Shown here: positions 42,718 to 53,070 of the stretch, in pieces
Position numbering within the stretch: the stretch's first letter is position 1
How the letters are laid out: each line of letters opens with the position of its first letter
Source: Plantago major
Lineage: Eukaryota; Streptophyta; Magnoliopsida; Lamiales; Plantaginaceae
Assembly (NCBI GenBank): GCA_026545765.1
Contig: CM048842.1
Coordinates: forward strand, 32,661,167-32,725,166
Length of the DNA stretch: 64,000 bases
Reading direction: 5' to 3'
Translations under genes and position numbers: made by a program
Notes under the pieces: generated by a model
The model's database searches: none
Seen by the model: the letters and a program-made list of their open reading frames with translations, nothing else
Told to the model about the DNA's origin: nothing

Positions 42718-43529
42718 AAAACAGGAAACGGGAGATTAGGTTCTCATACCAATAATGGAACCATCTGGACTAAAGAATCTTCCAGTAGGAATCCATTTTT
42801 GAATGAATTTCTTAGGAACATTCTTTTGTCTAACAGGAACATAAGGAGGAATTCTAGTTAAATGATTAGTATCATTGTTATCAAGAACTATTTTCTTCCT
42901 TGGTGTGTTCCTAGGTGCTCCATTTGCTTCTTTTAGATACCTGTTAGGTTTTTGAGTCTGCTTCTCAACAAACTTAGCTTTCCTTGCCAGATTTCTTCTA
43001 GCCCTGGCATTCAGATTTTCAGTAGCTTGACTCTTCTTCCACTTCTGATAATTGTTGTGAGCAATTCTAGCCTTTAACCATCGTTATTGCTCTTGTTTGT
43101 ACTCACGAGCAAGTTGTTTCCCGATGGCTTTATAGCCAATACCATTCCGAGCACCTGGTGCTATCTGAGATCTTTTCTCAGCAGCTTTGCTAGTCTCTGG
43201 GTAATCTATTTTCTTTCCAGAAAATATGACATAGGAGAATTTGTCAGCTCCTGCAATTCTTCCTTTCTGAGAGACATAGCACTGTGGGTGATTACACTTT
43301 TCAGAAACATTCCCAACAGATTTCTTTTGGACTTGTTTTTCCCACAAAGATTTGGTCGCAGTTGCCTTTCCTTTGTCAACAACCTTAGCTTTCTGACTGA
43401 TACTGTAGGTTGTTTGGGAACCACCTTGCTGAGCACTGACAAATGTTCTTCTTTCATCACTCTTATTCAGAGTGGTAGAACTATCTGTTTGTGTGTCCAG
43501 CCCAAGTCCTCTCTTTTCTGAAGGATCTC
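42718..43529 (-). pseudogene. Sirevirus Gag-Pol linker, degraded
   Basis: Short frames (43,084-43,347; 43,206-43,460) on the minus strand carry Cys/His- and Lys-rich text such as CNHPQCYVSQKGR. The stretch near 42,780-42,900 reads FIQKWIPTGRFF-like text that commonly precedes protease in Sireviruses. Frame breaks are frequent. Confidence 0.55.
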
Positions 43530-43922
43530 TTAAATAAGATTGTACTTCAGTAAGAGTGTCACTAGCTTTGCCATAAGATTGAAAAGATAGTTCTTTCTTT
43601 TTGAGTTCTTTATTCTCAGAAAGAAGATCTTCACATTTCTTTTGAAGATTGGCAATGCTTCTTTATGTGTTTTTTCAGTCTCAAATATCTGAGCCTTGAG
43701 AAATGCATTTTCATCATCCTTTTTCTCAGATATCTTGAGTAATTGTGAATTTTCCTTTACAAGAGAATTCTTTTCTTCTTCAAGGATTTCTGCTCTAGAT
43801 CGGACCATCAGAAATTCTCTTTCATAGAGATCAAGTTCTCTTCTGAGATGTTCCAGATCTTTGATTCCTTCCTCATCACTTTCGTAAGTATAACAAGAAA
43901 TATGTGTTACCTCATCAGTCAT
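43530..43922 (-). pseudogene. gag: Sirevirus Gag C-terminal coiled coil
   Basis: The frame contains THISCYTYESDEEGIKDLEH and then a heptad-rich helix (LRRELDLYEREFLMVRSRAE, ILEEEKNSLVKENSQLL). Long coiled coils downstream of the zinc knuckle are characteristic of Sirevirus Gag. A frameshift occurs near its end, where the helix turns into Phe/Leu-rich out-of-frame text. Confidence 0.78.
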
Positions 43923-44320
43923 TAGACAAGGTTCAATGTTGGAGATATCTGGAAAGATTTTTCAGCCATTCCACACACTTCTTTCTTCGTTTGACCAAAG
44001 TCAATCACTTCATGAGAAACACCGCACATTTCTGGAGAAGGCACTGTGGAATCATCTGAGTCTTCATCCTCAGAATCAGACTCAATGTCTAGAGCATCCA
44101 GTTGGAGTTGAATCTTTTTCCTTTCTTCAGTGAGCATAGCTCTCTGACTTCTCTTGAAATTTCTTCTATCTTTCTTGTCACCTGTCTTTAGTTTGTTGAA
44201 GGCAGGGCAATCCTTCTTGAAATGACCAGGTTTCTGACAATAGAAACAGATATCCTTTCCGATTTCTACTTCCTCAGTACTTGATGCTTTCTGAGCCGGC
44301 TTGTTCACTGAGCTTTGCAT
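43922..44320 (-). pseudogene. gag: Sirevirus Gag zinc-knuckle region
   Basis: The zinc knuckle CFYCQKPGHFKKDC (CX2CX4HX4C) lies at about residues 25-38, followed by Lys-rich and then acidic text (IESDSEDEDSDDSTV). This nucleocapsid part binds element RNA. The start is arbitrary, since the Gag frame continues upstream after a frameshift at about 44,330-44,360. Confidence 0.87.
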
Positions 44321-44358
44321 ATTTTTGTACAGGTGATAGTTCGAGCCTAGATACTTTT

Positions 44359-45247
44359 TCAGATTCTCTTTGGCTTTTTTCTTCTCTCTATTTCCCGACT
44401 GACATATTTTCTCATTTGCTTTACAGCAAGAGCATCCTCAGTCAGCTCCTTTCCTTCCTTCTTTTCAGAAGTTCCTTGAGCAACTAGAGCAACATTCTGC
44501 AACTTTTCAGTTGTTTGTTCTCTTTGAGTTGTCTCATAGTCAACAGTGGCAAGGTGAGAGAAAAGTTCCACTGGAGTGATATCTGGCATTCTTTGGTTAA
44601 AGTAGAAAAACTTTGTGTGCTCCCAGTTATGATTTAGACTTCTCACAATAGTCTTAATCTTTTCTGACTGAGTATATCTATTACTTTCACCAAGTCCATT
44701 CATGTCACTCATAAGTGTGGTAAACCGGAAATCTAGTTCTTCAAGAGTCTTTGTGGGACCTTGTTTAAAGTTTTGGAATTTGAGCTTCAAAACTTCGAAC
44801 TTATTTTCCTTCATTTTCTCAGTGCCGGCACAGATTTCTTCAATCAGTTGCCAGACCATTTCGCCATTTTTGCACCCCACAGTTTACATTGTATGTGCTC
44901 TGGAGTAGAACGTATGATGATATTACAAGCCTGACCATCCAGTCGATTTCTCTTGGCATCTTCCGATGTCCAGAGCTCTCTGGGCTTTGGTTCGTAAATA
45001 ACTTGACTAGCAGGTCTCCCACTGGTTGACGCATCTGTCTGTGAAGACCCACTGCTTGAATAACACTTTGTTCTCTATCTCTACCATTAGAAACCTCCAT
45101 GACCTGCTTGAGTTGTTGAATGACTATTGGGGCATTCTTTATCACGTCGATCATTTCGTCACTGATGGCTTCTAGGTGGAGCATCATGTTGTTCTTCCAT
45201 TTCTCATAATTCTCTGGCTTGAGAATTGGGGCGTCACTTAAAGACAT
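44359..45247 (-). pseudogene. gag: Sirevirus Gag N-terminal and capsid region
   Basis: ATG 45,247 opens MSLSDAPILKPENYEKWKNN, the usual start of copia Gag (NYxxWK). A frame break near 44,880-44,930 leads to CNGEMVW-type text and the capsid block KLKFQNFKQGPTKTLEELDF, then KIKTIVRSLNHNWEHTKFFY. The start lies about 120 bp after the primer site, as expected for a Gag leader. Confidence 0.85.
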
Positions 45248-45351
45248 CCTGCGGCAAACACACTAAACAAAAAAATCAAGTGAAGGTGAAAAGCAGTTAC
45301 TGGGCACTTATCTGGGATCTAGGTTCAGTGCAGAAGGCTTGGGAACCTCCT

Positions 45352-45363
45352 GCTTTGATACCA
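45352..45363 (-). other. Primer-binding site of Sirevirus-like element
   Basis: The minus strand reads TGGTATCAAAGC beginning two bases inside the 5' LTR edge, matching the 3' end of initiator Met tRNA complement except at one position. Confidence 0.85.
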
Positions 45364-45365
45364 CT

Positions 45366-46961
45366 TGTTGGTCCAGATAACAGCAAAGTAAAAGACTAGA
45401 GGGGGGGGGGGTGAATAGTCTTTTAAAACTTTTGTCGATAAATATGGTTTCTCAGATATATGTGAAGATATCTGATACTTATTTTCAGAGAGCGGAAGAC
45501 TTTTCTGTGATAAGTGCATGTGCTCAGCAAGATAGGTGTAAATACTTTGCAAGGTAAATATAGCAAGTAATAAAAACAGAAAGTCAATAACACAAGTCTT
45601 TTTATAGTGGTATCTGAAGGTGGCGTAATCCTTCAACTAATCCACTTCGGCCTTTCTCAGACCAAGAATCCACTAAGACAGATAATTGAGGTAACCTTAC
45701 AAGTATCTTCTCTCGATTCCTAATTACACTAGGTTCCCAACCAAGTGTTCCCCCTGAGTTATTCCCCGGCTTTCACAACCAAGTACTTCCTGTACTCAAA
45801 AACCTCTTTCCTGGAGTTGTTCCTTAGTTTCCCAAACTAAGTACTTCACATACTCCATGATTAAGGTGTTGGTTAAGGTAGTTTGTCAGGTGAGCTTCTT
45901 TAATAACTTGTTCAGTTATGCAGATAGCTCTAAGAATCAAGTATACTTAATACACTTTGCAATGTATGGTATCTTGTTCTTTACTGACCCAAGTCTATGA
46001 TACATGTTCAAGAGAATGAATCTCAGATATTAAATCTTAATTCAACTCTTTCACAAATAGCAATGCTTGTTAAGGATCAGGACACTTAGAACTTTTGTGC
46101 TACTTAGAATCAAGAGCTTTGGTCACAACAGAAAGCTTGAAGATAAGTAGTGTGCTTGAGAGAGCTTGTGTGAGAGTATTCAATGCAAGTTCAGTGTTCT
46201 AAGGTGTGTTCTCAAGCAGTCTAAGTGTTGATATTTCTAGATGAATTTGAGTGTCGTTTGAATAGTATCCGTTAGTCTTAAATCAAATTCAAACTATTGA
46301 TATCTGAGTATAGTACTGTAGTACGTTTGTCTTCTTCTTGAAGCTTCTACCGTTTTGTTCGACATTTACATCGCGCATTTAATGCATTGTACTATAGTTT
46401 GTCCTGTAGTGCCAACGGAACTATGCATTATATCAGAGATCTTATACTATCATAGTTCTCCGAAGCTTTGCATGTCCTTTTCCAGAGATTATCACAACTC
46501 CAGATACCACTTGTTGAAACATCTTGTTATAATATATTTCTTTTCAGAAACATAGTTTATGTCCAAGGTATCTGAGTGTAGATATCTGTGGGTACTTTCC
46601 TCGTTTCAGAAACCTTTTATTTCTTAGATATCTTTTGCAACACTGTTTATTTAAAAACGCCTGTGTCTTCAAGATATCTGGTCATAGGTATCTCAAAACC
46701 CTTTGCTTCAGCAATCTTGTGCAGTCTTCAAATCTTCAAATCCGTTGAACTTTTCCTACTGGATGCCTTCTTCTTGGTCTTCTTTAGAGGAATAAAAATT
46801 ACATTCAGAGACCTAACATCCTATACAAGATTTGCTAGACTATCATACTTAGTGAGTTTCCTCTTTTACAGTGTTCAAGTGAACCAAGAGTACTAACCAC
46901 CTTTCTGAGCTAAGATAAGTCATTAGGTTGCTGATCAAAATCTAAACAGATATTCCTAACA
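45366..46961 (-). repeat. 5' LTR of Sirevirus-like element
   Basis: A direct repeat of 31,022-32,622, with TG/CA-type ends. It has the same 9-bp inverted repeat around a G11 run (45,387-45,426). Small insertions, deletions and substitutions separate it from the 3' copy; roughly a dozen differences are visible in the first 250 bp. The duplication GGTAG follows at 46,962-46,966. Confidence 0.95.
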
Positions 46962-47237
46962 GGTAGAATCTATCACATTATCAAAATCATCAGCAAACTC
47001 GATTTCTACCTCAGCAATAGCGTTACATTCTTCCACATAATAAGCATTAGAATTACCTCATGAAGGCTTCAGATCTTTGCTTATTTTCTCACCTCCGATT
47101 TCCATAGCTATCTTTCCTTCTGCTACATCCAGCTGCATCTTCACAATCTTCATAAATGGCCTTCCAAAAAGTATCACATGTCCTTTGCTGCTCGAGCTGA
47201 CTTTTGTAGGGGGTAAGTACCACGAAATCAACCGGGA

Positions 47238-48089
47238 CTAGAAGGTGTCAACCTTGATCAAAGCATCCTCTATTATCCCCAGAAGTCGCTCCAGAGTTCT
47301 GTTCGCCATCTGAATTGTCATGTTCACTGGTTTGAGCTCCCCTAAATCCAACTCCTTGTATAGAGCGTGAGTCCTCAGATTGATGCTGGCACCAAGGTCC
47401 AACATCCCTTTGGCTACTTTATCATTCTCCATCTGGATGTCAATCATGAAGCTCCCTGGATCTTTTTGCTTCACTGGTAGACCAACCACCAAATTGGAGG
47501 TTTCCGGTAGAATCAGCTTCTCATTTGCCAGATACTTCCTTTTACTTGCATTCAAATCCTTGAAGAACTTGGCGTATGCTGGAACATTGTTTATCAACTC
47601 CAATAGCGGTAGATTGACATTGACCTTCGCCAGCATAACAAGAATGGCATTGAACTTGCTGTTATCCTTTGGTTTCTTGACTCTCCCTGGGTATGGAAGA
47701 ATTCCATTGGTTGGTGGTCCAGGTTCTCGGAAAGGGTTCACTGCTTTGTGTAACTGCTGATCTGCCTCCACGCCTTTCCCTTTGGTAATCAATGGCTCTT
47801 CTGTCTCCTCCACCTGTTCTCCTGAAACATCAATAGGACTATCAGTATGTTCGATTTCAGGTTTCTGTATTACCTTTCCACTATGTAGTGTAGTGGCTGC
47901 TTCTGCCTGCTCCTGCTCGACTCGGTCTTCCTCATCAAGGCGTGCATTCCATTCCAGGATCAGCTCCACTAAAGCAGACACCCTGTTGTTCATTCTCTCA
48001 TGCTCGGCGTCAGTTTGCACCTGCCTTTCATTAAAGCTCTCACAGAGTGCAGCCATTGATTCTTCATCAAAGTTAGCCTCCGGTTCCAA
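47238..48089 (-). pseudogene. pol: Athila 1 Gag tail and aspartic protease
   Basis: A 283-codon frame. The N-terminal third is acidic Gag tail. KFNAILVMLAKVNVNLPLLE and INNVPAYAKFFKDLNASKRK precede the protease, whose active-site block is GMLDLGASINLRTHALY (DLGA variant) followed by MTIQMANRTLERLLGIIED. This is the Athila-type protease arrangement. The polyprotein continues to the left and is cut by the Sirevirus at 46,961. Confidence 0.87.
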
Positions 48090-48835
48090 GACTTGTTGAT
48101 TCTCGACCTCTTCGACAGTTCTAGTCTCATGCAGCTCGACAGCTCCCTAATGAGCTTGTCTATCTCCTCATCCTCATCAGCCTTGGAATGCATTTCCTGC
48201 TCCTTAGCCCTTCTGTAATCTCTTTTTGTCATCACATTCTTAGCCATTACAAAGAAAATCTCTTTCAGCTCAGCCGATGTCTTCTCGGCTACTCCCTTGC
48301 TCAGCATATCAACAAATTTCTGGCTAATGTTATCCAACCCCTCATAGAAATACATGGTGGTTTCATATTCATAAAATCCATGATGCAGACATTCCCTCAA
48401 TAGATTAGAAAACCGTTCCCATGCTTGGTCAAACCTTTCATCACGACCTTGCTCAAACTTAGCGATCTTCCACCTCAATTTCAGAGTTAGAAAGTGCGGG
48501 AAGAATCTTCGATAGAAAGCATTGTCTAATTCACTCCATGTCCTCAACGAACCAGGGGGTAAGCTCAGTAGCCATTCTTTGGCATGGTACTTCAAGGTTA
48601 AAGGGAACAAATTTGCCATCATCTTATCTTCGCTCAATTTGTGCACTGGCAAGTTCCGGACTGTGTGGGTGAGACTTTTTATAAACCCCACGACATCCTC
48701 CCCAGGCCATCCAGAAAATTGTGGCAACGAATAGAACCATTCGACCTCAAGCTCGTAAGCTCTGGATTCTTCATCCATCAATATAGTAGGCCCTCTTCCC
48801 CTAGGAAAGGGGGTGTAATCAATGTAGTTTGACAT
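47990..48835 (-). pseudogene. gag: Athila 1 Gag
   Basis: ATG 48,835 opens MSNYIDYTPFPRGRGPTILM. The Retrotrans_gag domain follows: FIKSLTHTVRNLPVHKLSED, AKEWLLSLPPGSLRTWSELD, NAFYRRFFPHFLTLKLRWKI and FEQGRDERFDQAWERFSNLL, then HHGFYEYETTMYFYEGLD. The frame shifts near 48,090 into the protease frame. The ATG lies about 125 bp after the primer site. Confidence 0.87.
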
Positions 48836-48962
48836 CTGGATGTTTGAGAATAGAAAAACTAAACTAAGGCTTAGTTTCTGTTAGTCCAGGAAACACAAAA
48901 CAAAGGTAGTCAAGCAAACAAACACAGTTATCATCTCAAAAATACCACAGTAGGAGTTAAGT

Positions 48963-48983
48963 CCCCGACAGCGGCACCAAATT
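48963..48983 (-). other. Asp-tRNA-type primer-binding site of Athila 1
   Basis: The minus strand reads TTTGGTGCCGCTGTCGGGG, the Athila/Tat primer site TGGCGCCGTTGCCGGGGA with a few changes, immediately after the LTR end at 48,984. Confidence 0.82.
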
Positions 48984-50284
48984 TGATGTGCTCAAATTAG
49001 TACTTGATAAAATGAAGTAACTAAACCAGTTATTATAAATAGACTTTAATTACGAGATCGTTCTTAAAGAGCTAACTAGGCAACTATGACATTTTCAAGT
49101 ATCAAACGTAAAAGTTTGCAGTAACGGTTTGTAAAATTGAGTTTGAGATAATGATTAAACTAAGTAGACTAAAACGAGTTTTGAATCAAGAGAAGGGAAA
49201 TAGACACGGTAGCATTTCAGAATAATCAAATACGGATCAGACCAAGTGTTCATATGTTGTCACAGTTATTTGTCCAGATAAAATACCAATTTCAGTTTAA
49301 CCAAGACATTCTTTGAAGATGTAAAGTAGGAAATCAATCGATTATCAGACGATTGATTCTTAACCTGAATGGTTTTGAAGATTCAAGAAAAGAATACTAA
49401 AATTGGGATTTTTTACGAAGGTTGAGAAAAAGCTTAACACATATGAACAAACCCTAGGTCAAGATCCTAATTCGATTAATCCTACATTGCTACCGCATCT
49501 ATTGAAGGTTTAGTTATTCATAACACGAACAATAACATGCACAATGACAGTCATAATCGAAGTAAGCATGATACGAGAAATTATAAGCATAAACCAGTCA
49601 ATCAAACACAAGAGAGAAGGAATTGCGAAAGAAAGAGTAATTCAATTGATAATCTAACCTCAAGATAAAAATCCAATGTCAATGATGTGATTACAAGTGA
49701 AAATCGATGATAAACCAAGGCAAGAGAACCAAACTAGTGTTTATCCTGCTTGAGAGTGAAAAAAAAAACATAAGAAATAAGTGTTTGAAAAATGTCTAAG
49801 TCGATGACTAAAAGAACAGAGCTTCCTGTGTTTTTCGCGTGAGACACGGCCTGGGAAAAGTGGGACGCGTCCCGCGCTTCCTGAGACACATCCTAGGATG
49901 CGTCTTGCGATCTTCAGTTCTTCTGGTTGATGTCGTGAGACGCGTCCCAAATAACTGAGACGCATCTCACGCTCTCTGGAGACGCATCCTAAGATGCGTC
50001 TTGCAGCAAGCAGGTTCTGGAAATGTGTTGAGACATGTCCCGATAAGATTGTGACGCGTCTTGCGGGAACTTTGCCTGGGATGCATCTGGATGAGGATTG
50101 GGACGCGTCTCGGCTTCTTTTCACAAAAAATGCCAAGTTCAAGCCAAAAACTCCAACAAGTACCTAAATACGACACAACCTGCACAGCACCACTAAAACA
50201 CAAAACACATAAAAACACAAAAAGAATGCAGATAAAGACTAATAAAAAGAACGAGATGAGACTGTAAAATATAGGCTCATCAAA
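48984..50284 (-). repeat. Athila LTR shared by two tandem copies
   Basis: 1,301 bp, beginning TGATGTGCTC and ending GGCTCATCA on the plus strand. On its left is a primer site, so it is the 5' LTR of Athila 1. On its right is text homologous to the 3' internal region of Athila 3 (compare 50,285-50,330 with 57,399-57,445), so it is also a 3' LTR. The part at 49,830-50,120 is filled with GGACGCGTC-type motifs. Confidence 0.78.
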
Positions 50285-51542
50285 CCCCCCAAACCGAACA
50301 TTTGCTCGACCTCGAGCAAACAAAGTAATTAGACTCGACTAGACTCTAAACACACAAACACAAAGGAGTTAAACGACCAAGCTACTGAGCCAACAATGCT
50401 AATACCAACCCCAAAGGATGCAAACATTTTGAATTTTCACTATAGAAAACAAAGAAAAAAATCAAACAAGTTTGTTTCCTAGGTAAAAAGAACTTAGAGC
50501 TAGTCCGATTGTCCCTCACAGGTAATCAATTAAGCCACTCTCTCACAATTGGAAGTGTCCAGCAGGGCAAAACGCTCAAAAGTAAAGTTGGGCGGTAACT
50601 TTCGTTACAAGGTGCCACTAATACCTGATGTTAAGATTGCTCAAATAATCGGGTCGAAAAGGACTTTGGCAGGCGACATAATATTCAAGAGTTAAAGACT
50701 GAAGCTCTTCCCCATATTCAAAATTATTCATCCAAAAAGTCAAACAGGACTGCATTACATAATCATTTCATGGCCTAATAGGGCTCTTTTTGTCTCACTG
50801 TTTTGCAGGTGTCTGTTTTACCAAAGGTCCGCACTTTTGTGCATGTCGGTTTGGTGTACGTGCCATCAACCTCACGGACATGTAGCTTTTAAGCCACGCC
50901 GGTATGTGGTAGTATTTGCAACACGTCCAACACGACCAATGGTGGTCAATTAAGACAATAGATCCACCCCGAGACTCAAACATCAACAGCTTTAGGGAGA
51001 AACAAACAGACTCTAATAATAAACAAAGCTACAGTTCCAGCAATAGTCACAAGGTGGGAATTATCAAAAGAAAATGTGCCATTCGTCATCCCCGATTACT
51101 AAGAGTGCTCATAAGCATGAAGTGGCACAATAACTCAAAAAGAAGAAATTTCCCTACCCAAAAATCACACAAAACAATGCTGGTACAAAATTTTTCATTA
51201 GCAGGACAGGCTTCTCACAGGCTTTTCGGACTATAGATCTAACTTGACTTCCGTTTTACAGAGGAAACAAACTTATAAAAAATTTTCCTGCCCCCACTAC
51301 TGATTAGCAAAGACTCAAGGTATAAGCATCAAGTGGTTTTAGCACTAGCAAAAGGGGCTCAACTTAGCAGTTAACTCCAACTCAAAGGGAAAGAACTAAC
51401 GACAAAAAAGAAAAAGAAAAAAACAGCAGAAACACATAACAAAAGACGAAAGAAAACTCGAAAACACACAAGATGAAATCTCAACCCCCCCCCCCCCCCC
51501 CAACAAGAGAAGCTTGTCCTCAAGCAAGAGAAAGGAGAAAGA
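50285..51542 (-). mobile_element. 3' internal region of another antisense Athila copy
   Basis: No gene. The text matches the non-coding 3' region of Athila 3 at 57,399-58,760, for example GCACTTTTGTGC followed by a CATCAACC.TCACGGACAT phrase (50,833-50,880 versus 57,956-58,010), and GCTCG.CCTCGAGCAAACAAA near the LTR. It is truncated at about 51,542 by the plus-strand Athila 2 LTR. A run of 17 Cs lies at 51,485-51,501. Confidence 0.75.
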
Positions 51543-52920
51543 AACATCTTACAAAATTTGGAGTCTCATCTTACCTTTTTTACCGTCTTTTGGTTAGTCT
51601 TTATTGGTATTTTGTAGTGTTTTTGTGCGTTTTTATGCTTTGGTACTTTGTTTGTGTTTTGTAGGATTTTTGTGTTGCGAAGGTGAAAACTGGAGTGAAA
51701 ACTATGCTTCTAGAGAATTGAAATTGGAGTAACTAGGCGAAAACGGAAGTGAATTCGGAGTACGGACGAAGAATTGAGAGCTATTTTAGCGAAACTTGCA
51801 AAAGTGAAATTTTACGGAGCAGTCTAGCCATTTTGGCCATAACACTCTCATATGATGTCTGATTGACATTATCTTGGTATCCATGCAAAGATAATTCAAA
51901 GGGCTACAACTTTCGTTTTGGAAGCATAGGAAAATGCGGTCTGTACTCTGTAGAAAAAGTTACGAAGGTTTTAAGCTTGCCGTGGCGAGTGGATATTCTC
52001 GCCGCGGCGAGATTTCCAGAAGCAAAAAGGAGGCTTACACCGAGACTTCGTAGGGGCAGAATCGCTTCCATGAGTATATATATCGAAAATCTTTGTTTTC
52101 TGTTCGATTCTAATCCCCTTTTGACATAACTTCCTTCTACGTTTGACACATAAAAAGCTCCCAAAACCTAGTTTTTGAACATTGATTGATCTTGGAGCTT
52201 GGTTCTTCTCTTGTAACGAATCATTGACATCGAATTCTTAGTAAGTTTGATAATTCTCTATTGCTTCCATACAATTCTTGTGCTTGATTGATTTATCGAA
52301 TTGTATGCCCTTACTTGCGATTATCATTCTGTTTATGCTTTGTGTATCCAAGATTATGAATTCCTTCGTCCTTGCTTCAATTATGAGTAGCTAAACCACT
52401 CCAGAACTCGGTAGTTGTGTGATGGTTATGCAAATTCGAATCTAGGCTTTATCTTCGTGAAGGTTCGTCTAGTTTGATATTCTCGTAGAACCTTCAATCC
52501 AATACGCTAGTTTAAAACCTTCTAAATTGTTTTGGTTAAGAATCGTCGATCTAACAAACCTTACGATTTCTCTAGTTTGAAATCTTTGAAAAACAGCTTG
52601 GTTGAATTGGATTGGTTGCTTTTTTGTACACCGACCATGTGACAATATGAACGTTAACCTTAGTTTGAATTAGCATAACCGCATCATTGCTACCGTGTTC
52701 ACTCTCTCTCATTGATCAAAACAATTTATTTGCTTTTCGTATTAATTTGTGTTTTAGAAGTACAAACATTTAAAACTCATCTGTTACTCACAAACAAACA
52801 GTTTACTCTCATTCGTTGTGGAAGCTTAATTGATTCCCTAGAGAAAGATACCGAGTTAAGCATAGTCTACAACTACAACTTATTGACTTAAGTTTAATAG
52901 AGTATAATTTGAGCTTATGA
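51543..52920 (+). repeat. 5' LTR of Athila 2
   Basis: Recognised by GAGTCTCAT near its start (as in Athila 3), ATTATGAGTAGCTAAACCACTC near 52,380 (complement of GTGATTTAGCTACTCATAAT in Athila 3), and its position directly before a primer site. It contains GCCGTGGCGAG and CTCGCCGCGGCGAG near 51,979-52,012. Confidence 0.78.
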
Positions 52921-52923
52921 AAT

Positions 52924-52942
52924 TTGGCGCCGCTGCCGGGGA
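52924..52942 (+). other. Asp-tRNA-type primer-binding site of Athila 2
   Basis: TTGGCGCCGCTGCCGGGGA follows the LTR, matching the Athila/Tat primer site nearly exactly. Confidence 0.88.
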
Positions 52943-53070
52943 ATTAATTCCTACTGTTGATTTTTTGTTTTTTTTCCAACATGAAGTTTAGTGCACTAAC
53001 AGAAACTAAGAATATTTCAAGGCTTTTGAGTTGTGTAGCTTTAACAACATGTTTATCATAAAGGAAATTT

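Larger units (their letters stand above)
31022..46961 (-). mobile_element. 15.9-kb Sirevirus-like Ty1/copia retrotransposon
   Basis: Complete ends: LTRs of 1,601 bp (31,022-32,622) and 1,596 bp (45,366-46,961), each TGTTGG...CTAACA on the plus strand, with the 5-bp duplication GGTAG on both sides. On the minus strand a TGGTATCAAAGC primer site (ending at 45,363) follows the 5' LTR, and an AAAATGGGGAAAATT polypurine tract (about 32,623-32,637) precedes the 3' LTR. Gag has a zinc knuckle and coiled coil. Pol is in copia order. Between pol and the 3' LTR lie about 6.7 kb with a large accessory gene. The size, LTR length and extra gene fit Sireviruses. The two LTRs differ at a few percent of positions by eye, so insertion was fairly recent, yet all genes carry lesions. 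Confidence 0.93.
28181..50284 (-). mobile_element. Ty3/gypsy Athila-type element 1, interrupted by a Sirevirus
   Basis: The minus strand reads, from right to left: LTR (50,284-48,984), Asp-tRNA-type primer site, Gag (48,835-47,990), protease (about 47,800-47,240), the linker split by the Sirevirus insertion (31,022-46,961), reverse transcriptase (30,722-29,675), RNase H (29,674-29,250) and integrase (about 29,150-28,181). The sequence motifs match the Athila/Tat branch of plant gypsy elements. The 3' end after integrase and the 3' LTR are missing at the left. There are internal stops and frameshifts. Confidence 0.85.

Noticed and set aside
47380-48099. Plus-strand Ser/Cys-rich frames over Athila 1 Gag and protease
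   Set aside because: They are antisense shadows of the well-supported minus-strand Gag and protease.
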